Shown in pieces: positions 8,913 to 17,764 of a stretch of 64,000 nucleotides of DNA. The position numbers were made by a program, and so were the translations under genes. The stretch is from GCA-2732755 sp965228265. GTDB lineage: Bacteria > Planctomycetota > Phycisphaerae > Phycisphaerales > UBA1924. Under the pieces are notes generated by a model. That model worked only from the letters and a program-made list of their open reading frames with translations, ran no database searches and had not been told where the DNA came from. Within the stretch, counting starts at the first letter, position 1. Each line of letters begins with the position of its first letter. The stretch spans positions 2,790,001-2,854,000 of the forward strand of contig OZ245804.1 of NCBI GenBank assembly GCA_965228265.1. Direction: 5' to 3'.

Positions 8913-10024
8913 GCGACGCTCCCGTGCTCGGGATTCTGGGCGGGGGTCAGCTTGCGCAGATGATGGCCAGGGCGGCAAGGCCCCTCGGCATCTCTTGCAT
9001 CGTGATCGACCCGAACCCGGACGCCTGCGCCGCCAGCGACGCCGAGCTCTGGGTGAATGCCTACGACGACACAGCGGCGCTCCAAAGGCTCGCCGATCGC
9101 GCCGACGCGGTGACGTTCGAATTCGAGAACGTGCCGGCGTCGAGTCTGGAACTGCTCGCCAAGAAGGTGCGGATCGCGCCCAGCGCCGAGGCGCTGCGTG
9201 TCTCGTCGGACAGGATCGTTGAGAAGCAATTCTTTGATTCGACGGGCGTGGCGATCGGGCCTTACCGGGAGGTGTCGAGCGCCGACGAGCTGAGGGCCGC
9301 GGTGCGCGAGCTCGGGTTGCCCGCTGTTGTGAAGTCGTGCTCGGGCGGTTACGACGGCAAGGGCCAGCGGGTGCTGCGCACAGAGGCGGATGCCCAGGCC
9401 GCTGCCGATTGGATCGAATCGACGCGCTGCATCTACGAGTCGTTCGTCTCGTTCGACCGGGAGCTCTCGATCGTGGCGTGCCGATCGGGCGACGGGGACT
9501 TTATGACCTACCCGCTCGCCGAGAACACGCACGAGCAAGGGATGCTGGTGCGGAGCATCGCGCCGGCCAACGTGACCGACGAGACCGAGACGCAGGCCAG
9601 GCGCGCGGCCCGCAAGATCGCTGAGCGGCTGGGGTACGTCGGCGTGTTTGCGATCGAGTTCTTCGACGTGGGCGGGAGGCTGCTTGCCAACGAGATGGCG
9701 CCGCGCGTGCACAACACGGGGCACTGGACGATCGAGGGCGCGGGGGCGTCGCAGTTCGAGAACCACGTGCGGGCGGTGATGGGCCTTGGGCTCGGGCCGA
9801 CCGGGGCGCTCGGGCACTCGGAGATGCTCAACATCATCGGCAAGCGTCCCGGGGCGGGCGTGCTGGAGGGGATCGAGGGCGCCCACCTGCACGACTACGC
9901 AAAGGCCGAGCGCCGGGGGCGGAAGATCGGGCACATCACCGTGACCGACCCCGATGCCGGGCGGTGCCGGGAGAAGGCGGAAGTGATCCGTGGTCGGCTG
10001 CGGAACGAGTTGCCGGGGGACTAA
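8909..10024 (+). CDS. purK: N5-carboxyaminoimidazole ribonucleotide synthase PurK
   Basis: 371 aa ATP-grasp enzyme that carboxylates AIR with bicarbonate and ATP to give N5-CAIR, the substrate of PurE. The N-terminus has LGILGGGQLAQMMARAA, typical of PurK, then an ATP-grasp core with VVKSCSGGYDGKGQRVL and the metal-binding region EFFDVGGRLLANEMAPRVHN followed by SQFENH. The start is GTG at 8909 inside the purE stop. Length is normal. The gene is followed by a REP-like palindrome and tRNA-Thr. Confidence 0.97.
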   Translation: MSDAPVLGILGGGQLAQMMARAARPLGISCIVIDPNPDACAASDAELWVNAYDDTAALQRLADRADAVTFEFENVPASSLELLAKKVRIAPSAEALRVSSDRIVEKQFFDSTGVAIGPYREVSSADELRAAVRELGLPAVVKSCSGGYDGKGQRVLRTEADAQAAADWIESTRCIYESFVSFDRELSIVACRSGDGDFMTYPLAENTHEQGMLVRSIAPANVTDETETQARRAARKIAERLGYVGVFAIEFFDVGGRLLANEMAPRVHNTGHWTIEGAGASQFENHVRAVMGLGLGPTGALGHSEMLNIIGKRPGAGVLEGIEGAHLHDYAKAERRGRKIGHITVTDPDAGRCREKAEVIRGRLRNELPGD

Positions 10025-10029
10025 CACAC

Positions 10030-10053
10030 GGGCGGCGGGACGCCGCCCCCACC
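10030..10053 (-). repeat. REP-like palindrome, copy C
   Basis: Twenty-four of the 25 bases of the element at 2276 recur here just after the purK stop, in the same orientation as copy B. The GGGCGGCG/CGCCGCCC dyad could fold in the purK 3' end. Confidence 0.6.
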
Positions 10054-10118
10054 GGGAGACCACCGAGAGTTCCACCTTCACCGCCCCACCGCGGATCAGC
10101 GGCATACCATGTGCCCAC

Positions 10119-10191
10119 GCCACCTTAGCTCAGTTGGTAGAGCAGCGGTTTTGTAAACCGCAGGTCGTCGGTTCGAGTCCGACAGGTGGCT
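10119..10191 (+). tRNA. tRNA-Thr(TGT)
   Basis: 73 nt. The acceptor stem GCCACCT pairs with AGGTGGC, with discriminator T. The D arm contains AGCTCAGTTGGTAGAGC; the anticodon stem GCGGT/ACCGC encloses loop TTTGTAA with anticodon TGT, reading ACA threonine codons. The T arm contains GGTTCGAGTCC. CCA is not encoded. Confidence 0.97.
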
Positions 10192-10216
10192 TTCAGGATT
10201 GCCTAGCCTAACCGCA

Positions 10217-10233
10217 GTTTATATTCTATAAAC
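10217..10233. promoter_or_regulatory. Inverted repeat abutting a start codon
   Basis: GTTTATATTCTATAAAC is a perfect 7-bp inverted repeat with a 3-nt spacer, ending one base before the ATG at 10234. It overlaps the -10-like TATATT/TATAAA, so it could be an operator or part of a leaderless promoter. Confidence 0.45.
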
Positions 10234-10482
10234 ATGATACTACCACTCACTATTATTTGTATCGCTGTATTTTTGATCATCAACAAATTAATTTGCAACA
10301 CCAATGATGACATAGCTGCTAAAGCGATCGTCGCAGTGATCATTACCCTTATCACCGAGGCATTGATTGCTTCACTACTAGAGAGTCAACAGTCATACAT
10401 TGCAAGCATCATTGCTGTAATAGCTGGACCAACAACTGCGTGCTTGCTAGCACGCTTCTTAGATCCAGCATTGAATTCTTAA
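10234..10482 (+). CDS. Small membrane protein, AT-rich orphan
   Basis: 82 aa, with hydrophobic segments at about residues 3-19, 28-47 and 56-75 joined by short polar loops, so a small inner-membrane protein. No family is recognised. There is no Shine-Dalgarno sequence before the ATG; the palindrome at 10217 directly abuts it. Base and codon use (many A/T third positions such as att, ata, gca, act) differ sharply from the GC-rich genes on both sides. With its position right behind tRNA-Thr, this suggests acquired DNA, although I find no integrase or flanking tRNA repeat. It converges with the phosphoesterase gene, leaving 4 bp. Confidence 0.6.
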   Translation: MILPLTIICIAVFLIINKLICNTNDDIAAKAIVAVIITLITEALIASLLESQQSYIASIIAVIAGPTTACLLARFLDPALNS

Positions 10483-10486
10483 CAAT

Positions 10487-12499
10487 CTACTGCAGGATAC
10501 CATTGCCCACAAGCTTGGCGTGCGCGCCGTTGCCCGATTCGTCGATCAACCACGGCCCCATCTTGCGGTCCATGTCAAAGAGCAGAACCGTCGCGTCGTC
10601 GGTTTCCCACTGATCCGCGGGCGTGACGGCCTCGCCTGTGTAGCGGGTCGTGCTTGAGAGGCGGACGGCTTCGATCGTGCCGGTGAACTCACTGGTGGGC
10701 TGGCCCGCGCCGCTCACGTCGCCGCCGATGATCAGCGGGAGCGTGTTCAATCGGCGTGCGCCGGCTTTGTCTTTGCTGGCCACGAGTTTGCCATCGAGGT
10801 AGAGCCTGGCTTGCGAGCCGTCGTAGACGCCCGCCAGGTGGTAGCGTTTGCCCGGCTCCAGGACGGCTTGGTTCAGATTCGCGTTCAGGTAGCTGCCGCC
10901 GATATGGATCGAGAAGCCCGGCTTGCCGTCGGTCACGAAGAGCCCGTACTCGCTGCCCTCGGTTTTGGTGACGAGGCCGCGACGCCCGTTGTAGTCCTCG
11001 CCCGTGAACCATGCCTCGAGCGTGAGCGGGCCGTCGGGGAGTTTGACCCAGTCGCTCTGCACGACGCCGCTGGACTGACCATCGAGCACGAGCGCCAGGT
11101 CCTCAGTGGCCGGCGCGAGCGAGTCCACGTCGAGCTGGACGGGCACATCGGCCTCGATCGTCGGGACGCGGTAGCGGTGGCCCGGCAGGAGCATCTCGGC
11201 GTCAACAAGAACGGCCAGATCTCGATAGGTGTCGTCGAGCCCGCCGGCGTGGGCGACCTGGAACGTCGCGCGGAGTTCTTCGCCCGGTTCGAGCGAGCCG
11301 TGGAGGTGATCGGGCCAGGCGACCCACCGGCTGTCGCGTGACTCGGGCATGAGCGTGTAGTCGACGGTGTACTCCGTCGGGTTGCGGAAGCTGAGCTTCA
11401 CCTCGCCTTCGCTGACGCCGGTCGAGTCGATCGAGAGTGCCGGCGAGAGCGTGACGCTCTCACGCGCCAGTTGCATCGCCTGATCGGCGACCTCGCTCGT
11501 CAGCTCGCGGACATCGATGACCTGCCCGACGGGGAGGGCCGCGTGCGCGACCTGGTTCGGGCGGACGGTGACGATGTTGTAGTGATGGAGCCATCCCGCG
11601 TCGGGGACGACTTTGTTCTGGTGTCCGCCCACGGTGGCGAGCGTGACGTACTCGATGCCGTCACGCGGGTCGTAGCGCATGCGGTGGATGTGTCCTGCAA
11701 AGACGGCCGAGACGTTGCCGGCCTTAACGAGCATGTCGTGAACGGTGTTCCACGAGTCGCCGTAGTTCCCGCCGATCCAGCGTGGGTGGTGCATGAAGAG
11801 GAAGACGTGCTGTGCGTCCTTTCCCTTGTCGAGCATCTCACCCAGCCAGGCGAGCTGCTCTGGGCTCATCTCCTGCGAGGCGGCCTTGCGGAAGTTGCGC
11901 TCGCCCGTCTCCGGGTTGCCCTCGTCGGTGTAGAGAATGATGAAGAAGCAGTTCTTGTGCTCGAAGGCGTACCAGAGCGGGCCGAAGTGCATCTCGTAGT
12001 GCGGCTCGTGCTCGTCGGGGGTGCGTCCCTCGCCGCGGTAGTAGATATCGTGGTTGCCCGCGACGGGGAACCACGGGCAGATGAGCTCGTCCATGACGCC
12101 CTTGAACTCGCGCATCTGCGCCATCCAGGCGTCCGTTTCGTTGTAGCCGTCGATCATGTCGCCCACGGTCATGACGAAGTCGGGCTCGAGCAGGTTGGTG
12201 TCGCGGACAGCGTCTTTGAGGATGTTGATGCCGGAGTCCGGCCCGCCCGTGCGGTCGCCGTAGACCACGAACGAGAACGCGTCCTCCTCGCCCGGCAGGG
12301 GGAGCACAATCTCGGAGGAGCGGTTCGTGAAGAACCGGTTCCGGTCATCGGAGGTCGCGTGGTCCGGGTTGTGCTTGTGCAGGTGTCGGTCGTGCGCGGG
12401 GGCCGTGCTCTCGTCCTGGACTTCCTGGGCGAGCGCCGCAAAGGTCGGCATGACTGCGATGAGAGTGGCAACGAGCGCGCGAAACGGTGTGTGTGACAT
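10487..12499 (-). CDS. Secreted metallophosphoesterase with C-terminal LamG-like domain
   Basis: 670 aa from the ATG at 12499, chosen because it opens a signal peptide (MSHTPFRALVATLIAVMPT, cleavage after ALAQ) and follows AGGGGA at good spacing; an in-frame ATG at 12571 would add 24 non-signal residues. The calcineurin-like phosphoesterase domain (residues ~70-330) has the metal-ligand series VVYGDRTGG, VGDMIDG, AGNHD, MHHPRW and AGHIHRM. A linker of beta-rich repeats follows, then a concanavalin/LamG-type domain (about 490-660) with LEAWFTGEDYNG and RLYLDGKLVA, probably carbohydrate- or surface-binding. It is likely periplasmic or extracellular and hydrolyses phosphoesters; the substrate is unknown. 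It lies 81 bp downstream of the TauE/SafE gene on the same strand. Confidence 0.9.
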   Translation of the reverse strand: MSHTPFRALVATLIAVMPTFAALAQEVQDESTAPAHDRHLHKHNPDHATSDDRNRFFTNRSSEIVLPLPGEEDAFSFVVYGDRTGGPDSGINILKDAVRDTNLLEPDFVMTVGDMIDGYNETDAWMAQMREFKGVMDELICPWFPVAGNHDIYYRGEGRTPDEHEPHYEMHFGPLWYAFEHKNCFFIILYTDEGNPETGERNFRKAASQEMSPEQLAWLGEMLDKGKDAQHVFLFMHHPRWIGGNYGDSWNTVHDMLVKAGNVSAVFAGHIHRMRYDPRDGIEYVTLATVGGHQNKVVPDAGWLHHYNIVTVRPNQVAHAALPVGQVIDVRELTSEVADQAMQLARESVTLSPALSIDSTGVSEGEVKLSFRNPTEYTVDYTLMPESRDSRWVAWPDHLHGSLEPGEELRATFQVAHAGGLDDTYRDLAVLVDAEMLLPGHRYRVPTIEADVPVQLDVDSLAPATEDLALVLDGQSSGVVQSDWVKLPDGPLTLEAWFTGEDYNGRRGLVTKTEGSEYGLFVTDGKPGFSIHIGGSYLNANLNQAVLEPGKRYHLAGVYDGSQARLYLDGKLVASKDKAGARRLNTLPLIIGGDVSGAGQPTSEFTGTIEAVRLSSTTRYTGEAVTPADQWETDDATVLLFDMDRKMGPWLIDESGNGAHAKLVGNGILQ

Positions 12500-12580
12500 G
12501 TGTGATCCCCTGTCAGTCACAGAAATGTACTCGGGATCAACCTCGCCCGCATCCGAGTCGCGCAAAGGCATTGTGCAGAT

Positions 12581-13426
12581 TCAGTCGACCTGCTGGGCGG
12601 GGTCGGCCTCGTCCGCCTCAGGACCCGAGACAAGACGCGTTGTTTCGCGGGCCATGATGACCACGCCCATCACGACCAGGAAGATCGCAAACGCCTTGCG
12701 CAGCGCCTGCTGGCTGATCCGCCCGCCCACGGCCTTGCCCACGAACGTCCCGCACGCGCCGACACCCACGAACATCCCGATGATGCTCCAGTCGACATAC
12801 ACCCCGTCGCCAGCCAGCCCGGTGGTGTAACGCACGAACGCGACGGCTGAGTTGGCGGCGATCACAAGCAGACTCGTCGCGACGGCCCGGTGGATCGGCA
12901 GCTTCCCGAGCAGCACGAGCGCGGGCACGATCAGGAAGCCGCCCCCCACGCCCACGATGCCCGTCATGATCCCGACGACGAGGCCCTGCAGCGCGATGAG
13001 CACGGGCGCGGGGCGTGCGTGCTCGGGGTCGGCAACCTGGTCTGCATCCGGCGAATTGGTGACGGGCTTGGCTCTGGACTTGCGGAACATGAACGTCGCA
13101 GCCGTGAGCATGACGAGGGCGAAGAGGATGAGCTGGAGCGTGTTGTCCATCCACGCACCGATGATCGCGCCGAAGAACGCGCCGAGCATGCCGGGCAATC
13201 CGAAGATGAACGCGGTGTGCCACTCGACAAGCCGCTTGCGCGCGTGCGGGATCACCCCCACCGCCGCGATGCCGCCCACGATCGCCAGCGATTCTGCGAT
13301 GGCGATGTCGCCCTCGCGACCGAGCATGTAGACGAGCAGCGGCAGCGTCAGGATCGACCCGCCCGAGCCCATGAGGCCCAGCGTGGTTCCGATGGCCAGT
13401 GCGCCGATGAGGCTCAGGATCAGCAT
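12581..13426 (-). CDS. TauE/SafE-family membrane permease
   Basis: 281 aa with about eight hydrophobic helices in two homologous halves; each half opens with a glycine-rich motif (GLMGSGGSILTLPLLVY near residue 18 and GIVGVGGGFLIVPALVLL near residue 160), the internal-repeat signature of TauE/SafE (DUF81) transporters. A polar loop of ~30 residues at about 112-145 separates the halves. The family exports sulfite, sulfoacetate or related organosulfur anions across the inner membrane; the substrate here is not evident. It may be co-transcribed with the downstream phosphoesterase. Confidence 0.9.
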   Translation of the reverse strand: MLILSLIGALAIGTTLGLMGSGGSILTLPLLVYMLGREGDIAIAESLAIVGGIAAVGVIPHARKRLVEWHTAFIFGLPGMLGAFFGAIIGAWMDNTLQLILFALVMLTAATFMFRKSRAKPVTNSPDADQVADPEHARPAPVLIALQGLVVGIMTGIVGVGGGFLIVPALVLLGKLPIHRAVATSLLVIAANSAVAFVRYTTGLAGDGVYVDWSIIGMFVGVGACGTFVGKAVGGRISQQALRKAFAIFLVVMGVVIMARETTRLVSGPEADEADPAQQVD

Positions 13427-13527
13427 GGGGTGTTGCGAAACTCCGGGCTAGGTCACCCATGCCGAATCGCCGGGCGCTCAGCATTGTTGCGCCAATCGGG
13501 TTGTCACGCGCGGAGGTCCAAAAATGA

Positions 13528-13553
13528 CGGCACCCGCAGGGGAGCGGGTGCCG
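13528..13553 (-). terminator. Intrinsic terminator after the dockerin-bearing gene at 13606
   Basis: CGGCACCCGC and GCGGGTGCCG form a 10-bp perfect stem with a 6-nt loop; reading the minus strand it is followed by TCATTTTTGG, a T-tract. It sits ~50 nt past the stop of the 932-aa gene. Confidence 0.8.
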
Positions 13554-13605
13554 CCGGGGACTGGGAGGAATCAGAGAATTCCTGCCCGGGTATTGTGTGC
13601 GTCAC

Positions 13606-16404
13606 TTACTCGGTGCAAGTGATCGGGCTGCCGCTGGTGCTGGCGTTAAAGGCGGCAACCCAGGCCGAGAAGTCGGCAGGGCTGCAGACGCCGTCACTAT
13701 TGGCATCGCAACGGGCGCTCTGTGCGTTGAAGGCGGCGACCCAGGCCGAGAAGTCGGCGGGGCTGCAGGTGCCGTCGTTGTTGGCATCGCAGCAGTCGTA
13801 GGTGACGGCCCCGCCGCAGGGATCGGGAGCGGCGCCGGTGATGATGTCGAGGTCGGCCGCGGTGACCACCCCGTCGCCGTTGACATCGCCATCGGCCCAG
13901 CCGCCGGCGCTGCCGAGGTTGCCCGATGCGATGCTCTCGTCGGCCGCGTTGACAACGCCGTCGAGGTTGACGTCGCCGCTGGAGGTGCCGAGGAACGCGA
14001 GCGTGGCGCAGATGTCGTCCTGGTTGACGAGCAGATCGCCGGTGACGTCGGCCGAGAGGTCACGGATGAGGCCGAGGCGGTTGGGGGTCGTCACGTCGTC
14101 GGTGTCGGCCCAGTCGAGCTCGCCGCCGACGAGGTCGGTGAACTGAGCGTGGATGTAGTCGAGGTCGGCAGCGCCGATGGTGCCATCAGCACCGACGGGG
14201 GCGAAGCCCGGAGTGGTGCCGGTTGCGCCGGCGACATCGGCTGCCGAGGCGCCGGCGGTGTAGGAAGCGCCGGTGGCCAGCACGGTGCCGAAGGCGTTAC
14301 CCGAATTGGACGCGGCATCGGCGCGAGCGAAGCCCTCGGCGCGGTTCAGAACGCCGGTCGCCGGGTCGACCGCGAGGCCGTCGGCGAAGTAGCGGACATC
14401 GACGAGGTCGAAGTTGCCGTCGCCGTTGAAATCACCGGTGAGGTCGAGGACGAAATCGCCGCCCGGGCCGGCGACGCCGCTGGCCGGGGCCCATGCCGGG
14501 CCGGTGCCCGCGCGCTCTTCCCAGGCATCAACGATGGCAGCCATGTCGTTCCAGTCACGCATGGCGTCGGCGTTGAAGTCGCCCTGAATCTTGTTGCGGC
14601 TGGAGATGGTCGTGGAGTACGAAACAGTCGCGCCGGACTCGGAGATGTAGCTGTTGCCGTTGGCGACACCGTCGGCGTAAACCACGCCCGTGGTGCGGAC
14701 GGGGACGCGGCCGTTGGCGGTGTGGTCGAACGCGTCGTACACGGCGTTGCCGAGGACGTTGGTCGAACGCACGAAGTTCTGGAGGGTGACGTTGGTCACG
14801 TTGACGACGGGGTCGCAGGTGCCCTGACCGGGGATGAAGTCGGTCGCGTCGGTCGGGATGAAGTTGAAGGCGAGGTACTCGCCCGGGCTGAAGAAGTCCT
14901 CGGCGGTGCCGGGATCACCGGCGAACGCGGCGACGGCTTCACGGATGTTGTTGAGGTAACCGGCCGCGGCGGGGTTGGCCATGGGCGGGTTGGTGTTGCC
15001 GGGGATGCCCCCGGGCATGGTCTCGTTGCGCGGGTCACCGATCGAAGCGATGTCCGAGGGTGCCTGCACGAGGTAGCCGCCGTCGGCGGAGTTGTTCAGG
15101 ACGTTGTCGATGTTGGGTCGGTTGTACGTCGCGCCGGCGGAGCCGAAGACGTCGTTCCGAAGGGCGGCCATGTCCATCTGGCCCGTGCCGTTGTTGCCGG
15201 TCTTGTAGCCGTTGTTGAAGAGGCGCTCGGCGCCCGTGTAACCAACACCGAGACGGGTGTTCCGCGTCGTGGCGTCCATGCGGCTCGAGCCGCCCTTGTT
15301 GGAGGGCTGGTAGTCCGGGCCGATCAGGTCGTTGGACGAGCTGGAGGTGCGCGGCCCGATGTTCTCACCGATGCCGTAAGACGGGTCGAGACAGATGCCG
15401 TTCATCGCGGCGTTGCGCGTGCCCGAGCCGGAGTCGCGGGTGACGAAGGTCAGGTTCTCACCGGTGGCGAGACGGCCCGTCGCGAAACCGTGACGGACGT
15501 TGGTCACGTCGAACTGCGAGTAGCCCGTGCCGTAGTTCACGAGGACGCCGACGACGGCGGTGGTGAACTGCGTGGAGTAGATGGTGTTCTGGTCGGGGCT
15601 CGCGGTGTTCGTGTTGGTGTTGATCAGTGTCTTGAGCGCGTTGCTCTGGCCGGCGACGGTGCCGTCGACGTTGAGGCTGGTGATGGTGTTGTTGCCGTAG
15701 CCCGGGGTGTTGGGGAGCTTGTCGAACATGCCCGAGCCGGACTGCGTGATGAACCACGCGACGGGGACGTCGGTGGGCGCGAGGTCGATCTGCACGCCGT
15801 GGGTCGCGTCGTTGGTGCTGGTCGAGGGGCTGTGCGTGCCGGCGACGTCGGTGCGGAACGGGTAGCCGCGCGGGGTTCCGGCGCTGGCGATCCCGATCCG
15901 GCTGCCGCCGCTGACGAATGCGACGCGGTTCATGAAGCCGTCGGGCACGTTGGCCGAGGTGAAGGCGTCGTCGCCCATGATGTTGCCGGCGATGCCGCTG
16001 TAGGGGTTGTCGGGGGTGACATCGCCCGAGTCATCGACGCCGCGGAGGTAGTTGGTGACGCCGTCGACGAAGCCCGACGGGTGCTTGCGGCTCCAGCCGC
16101 GGGTGTCGAGGTCGGCGATGCCGTTGCCCGAACCGACGGCGGTGTACTGGATGATGAAGTAATCGCTGTTCAGCGCGGCCGAGGTCGTGGTGCCCTGGTT
16201 GGCGAGCTGCTCGTTGTCGAGGTTGATGCTGCCGGCGATGCCGTCGCCGTCGAGATCGATGAAGTCGTTCGTCGAAGCGGACGAGACAAGGAAGTTCTCG
16301 AGCAGCGTGGCGCCGGAGATGGTGACTTCGTAAGGCTGGGCGTTGACAACACCCGCCAGGCCGCAGACGGCCACGAGACTCAGGATTCTGGCTTGGCTCT
16401 TCAT
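13606..16404 (-). CDS. Secreted PstS-like protein with dockerin and GC-type dockerin modules
   Basis: 932 aa from ATG 16404 (signal peptide MKSQARILSLVAVCGLAG, cleavage after VNAQ); a longer in-frame start would precede the signal peptide. The mature N-terminus VTISGATLLENFL, and further in VTRDSGSGTRNAAMNG, resemble phosphate-binding PstS-type periplasmic proteins. The middle (~600-700) has GDFNADAMRDWNDM and GDFNGDGNFDLVDVRYF, and later GDVNLDGVVNAADE and GDVNGDGVVTAADL: Ca-binding dockerin type I loops. The C-terminus carries two copies of SPADFSAWVAAFN, each preceded by a Cys-containing Asp/Asn loop, and ends ITCTE. It is probably surface-anchored. A pseudopilin-like gene lies directly upstream on the same strand. 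Function is unproven; ligand capture is possible. Confidence 0.85.
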   Translation of the reverse strand: MKSQARILSLVAVCGLAGVVNAQPYEVTISGATLLENFLVSSASTNDFIDLDGDGIAGSINLDNEQLANQGTTTSAALNSDYFIIQYTAVGSGNGIADLDTRGWSRKHPSGFVDGVTNYLRGVDDSGDVTPDNPYSGIAGNIMGDDAFTSANVPDGFMNRVAFVSGGSRIGIASAGTPRGYPFRTDVAGTHSPSTSTNDATHGVQIDLAPTDVPVAWFITQSGSGMFDKLPNTPGYGNNTITSLNVDGTVAGQSNALKTLINTNTNTASPDQNTIYSTQFTTAVVGVLVNYGTGYSQFDVTNVRHGFATGRLATGENLTFVTRDSGSGTRNAAMNGICLDPSYGIGENIGPRTSSSSNDLIGPDYQPSNKGGSSRMDATTRNTRLGVGYTGAERLFNNGYKTGNNGTGQMDMAALRNDVFGSAGATYNRPNIDNVLNNSADGGYLVQAPSDIASIGDPRNETMPGGIPGNTNPPMANPAAAGYLNNIREAVAAFAGDPGTAEDFFSPGEYLAFNFIPTDATDFIPGQGTCDPVVNVTNVTLQNFVRSTNVLGNAVYDAFDHTANGRVPVRTTGVVYADGVANGNSYISESGATVSYSTTISSRNKIQGDFNADAMRDWNDMAAIVDAWEERAGTGPAWAPASGVAGPGGDFVLDLTGDFNGDGNFDLVDVRYFADGLAVDPATGVLNRAEGFARADAASNSGNAFGTVLATGASYTAGASAADVAGATGTTPGFAPVGADGTIGAADLDYIHAQFTDLVGGELDWADTDDVTTPNRLGLIRDLSADVTGDLLVNQDDICATLAFLGTSSGDVNLDGVVNAADESIASGNLGSAGGWADGDVNGDGVVTAADLDIITGAAPDPCGGAVTYDCCDANNDGTCSPADFSAWVAAFNAQSARCDANSDGVCSPADFSAWVAAFNASTSGSPITCTE

Positions 16405-16544
16405 GATGGATCTCTCTGTGTGAAGGACCTGTGAACAGTGCGAATCACAACGCGGGACCGGGACACACCGATCGCGCACCGGCCTCCTCATGCCGGCTCT
16501 GATACGGATGAACGAGCTTCCCTGCTCGGGATCTCTCTCGAAGC

Positions 16545-16572
16545 ACCGACGCACCCTTTCGGGTGCGCCGGT
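16545..16572 (-). terminator. Hairpin after pseudopilin-like gene at 16582
   Basis: ACCGACGCACCC and GGGTGCGCCGGT form an 11-of-12-pair stem around loop TTTC, 10 nt past the stop of the minus-strand gene. No T-tract follows, so it may be a weak terminator or mRNA-stabilising hairpin between that gene and the 13606 gene. Confidence 0.5.
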
Positions 16573-16581
16573 GTGTAGCGG

Positions 16582-17664
16582 TCAGTTGTCCCTCGAAGCC
16601 TTCTGGATGCGGTTGTCGCCGGTGATGGCGTAGAACTTGTCGCCCCAGAGTCTCTTCTCGATGGTCTCGACGGTGGTCATGGTCTCGACGTGTCCGTCGA
16701 GGAAGCAGAAGTTGCCCTTGCCCGAGTGCGGCTGGCCGACCATGTCGAGGCCGCGATCGATCATCGAGCCCTCGCCCTTGTCTTCGTCCTTCTCGACGAG
16801 CTCGCCGTCGTCGGGATCTGTGCTCTGGTAGCGGTACCGCGCAGGTCCGTTGCCGCCCGGGTAGCTGGGCGCGTTGTAGATGGCCTGTTCCGTGAAGTCG
16901 CCGTTGGCGCCGAAGGGCTGAACGGGGCGGTGGCTCTTGATCTTGAACGAGCTGCCCGGGTCATCGCCCTGACGATCCGAGAGCGACGACCAGCTGAAGC
17001 CCGAGTCATAGATCTCGCAGAGCAGGATTGTCTTGGAGGGGTTCCAGACCTCGGCGTCACGCACGAGACGGTTCCGGCGGGCACCGGGGGCTGAGCCCAG
17101 CTTGTTGCGGGGAAACAGTGCGCCGTTGCCGGCGAACGCGACACGTGCGAGCTGACGATCCTGGGGCACGTTGGCCGAGCTGTTCGCGTTCTGATTCAGA
17201 TCGTTGACCTGGGCCGACTCCCAGTGCTCCGGGTTCTGCCCGGGATTGGTCCGCGGCGCGCCGCCGTTGGTGGCGGCCGGGCTCTCGAAGGCTTCGCCCG
17301 CGGTGCTGTCGCCGTCAAAGAGCGACTGTGACCAGTGGATGTAGCCGTTGACCGCGGTCGGGTTGGTGGTTTGCTGATCCTCCGGGTTCCATCGGAAGCC
17401 GGTGGTCTCGGCACCGTACACGTACGACGGCGGGATGTAGTCCTTGTTCGAGCTGTTGTACGCGGCGTTGGCCTGCGCAACACCGCGCTGGTTCGCGGCG
17501 GCCGCGATCTGCTGCGCGGTTGCGCGGGCCTTGCCGAGCGACGGAAGAAGAATGCCGATCAGGAGCGCGATGATCGCGATCACGACGAGCAGTTCGATGA
17601 GCGTGAATCCCTGACCGCTTCGGCGCCGCCAGTGTTGCGTCCTGCAGAATCCGTTGATATCCAT
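16582..17664 (-). CDS. Pseudopilin-like protein (DUF1559-type)
   Basis: 360 aa. The N-terminus has a basic leader followed by GQGFTLIELLVVIAIIALL, the type IV prepilin/type II secretion pseudopilin signal: cleavage before Phe by a prepilin peptidase, and a hydrophobic helix for membrane or fibre insertion. The C-terminal part contains HSGKGNFCFLDGHVET, the H...FxDGxV signature of planctomycete DUF1559-like proteins. The ATG is preceded by GGAG. It is transcribed toward the dockerin-bearing gene at 13606 and divergently from a second pseudopilin-like gene at 18012. Probable role: a surface or secretion-system filament component; not established. Confidence 0.88.
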   Translation of the reverse strand: MDINGFCRTQHWRRRSGQGFTLIELLVVIAIIALLIGILLPSLGKARATAQQIAAAANQRGVAQANAAYNSSNKDYIPPSYVYGAETTGFRWNPEDQQTTNPTAVNGYIHWSQSLFDGDSTAGEAFESPAATNGGAPRTNPGQNPEHWESAQVNDLNQNANSSANVPQDRQLARVAFAGNGALFPRNKLGSAPGARRNRLVRDAEVWNPSKTILLCEIYDSGFSWSSLSDRQGDDPGSSFKIKSHRPVQPFGANGDFTEQAIYNAPSYPGGNGPARYRYQSTDPDDGELVEKDEDKGEGSMIDRGLDMVGQPHSGKGNFCFLDGHVETMTTVETIEKRLWGDKFYAITGDNRIQKASRDN

Positions 17665-17734
17665 GCCAGCTCCAGTTCCATTTCCAGTCTTCTTTGGTAC
17701 AACCCGGATGAGCTTCCCTCACTCATGGGCGAAG

Positions 17735-17764
17735 ACTAGTGAGAACATCGCGGCGCTATGTCAA
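17735..17764 (-). promoter_or_regulatory. Candidate sigma-70 promoter for the gene at 17664
   Basis: On the minus strand TTGACA is followed after 18 bp by ACTAGT. The -35 is perfect and the -10 weak (3 of 6). It would give a leader of about 65 nt. Confidence 0.4.

Noticed and set aside
13597..16434. A 945-codon plus-strand frame opposite the dockerin-bearing gene
   Set aside because: Val/Gly/Ala/Arg-rich shadow of the real minus-strand gene, which has a signal peptide and recognisable domains.
16430..16449. TGTGA...TCACA inverted repeat resembling a CRP site
   Set aside because: The spacer is 10 bp rather than 6, so it does not fit CRP; left as an unexplained short inverted repeat.
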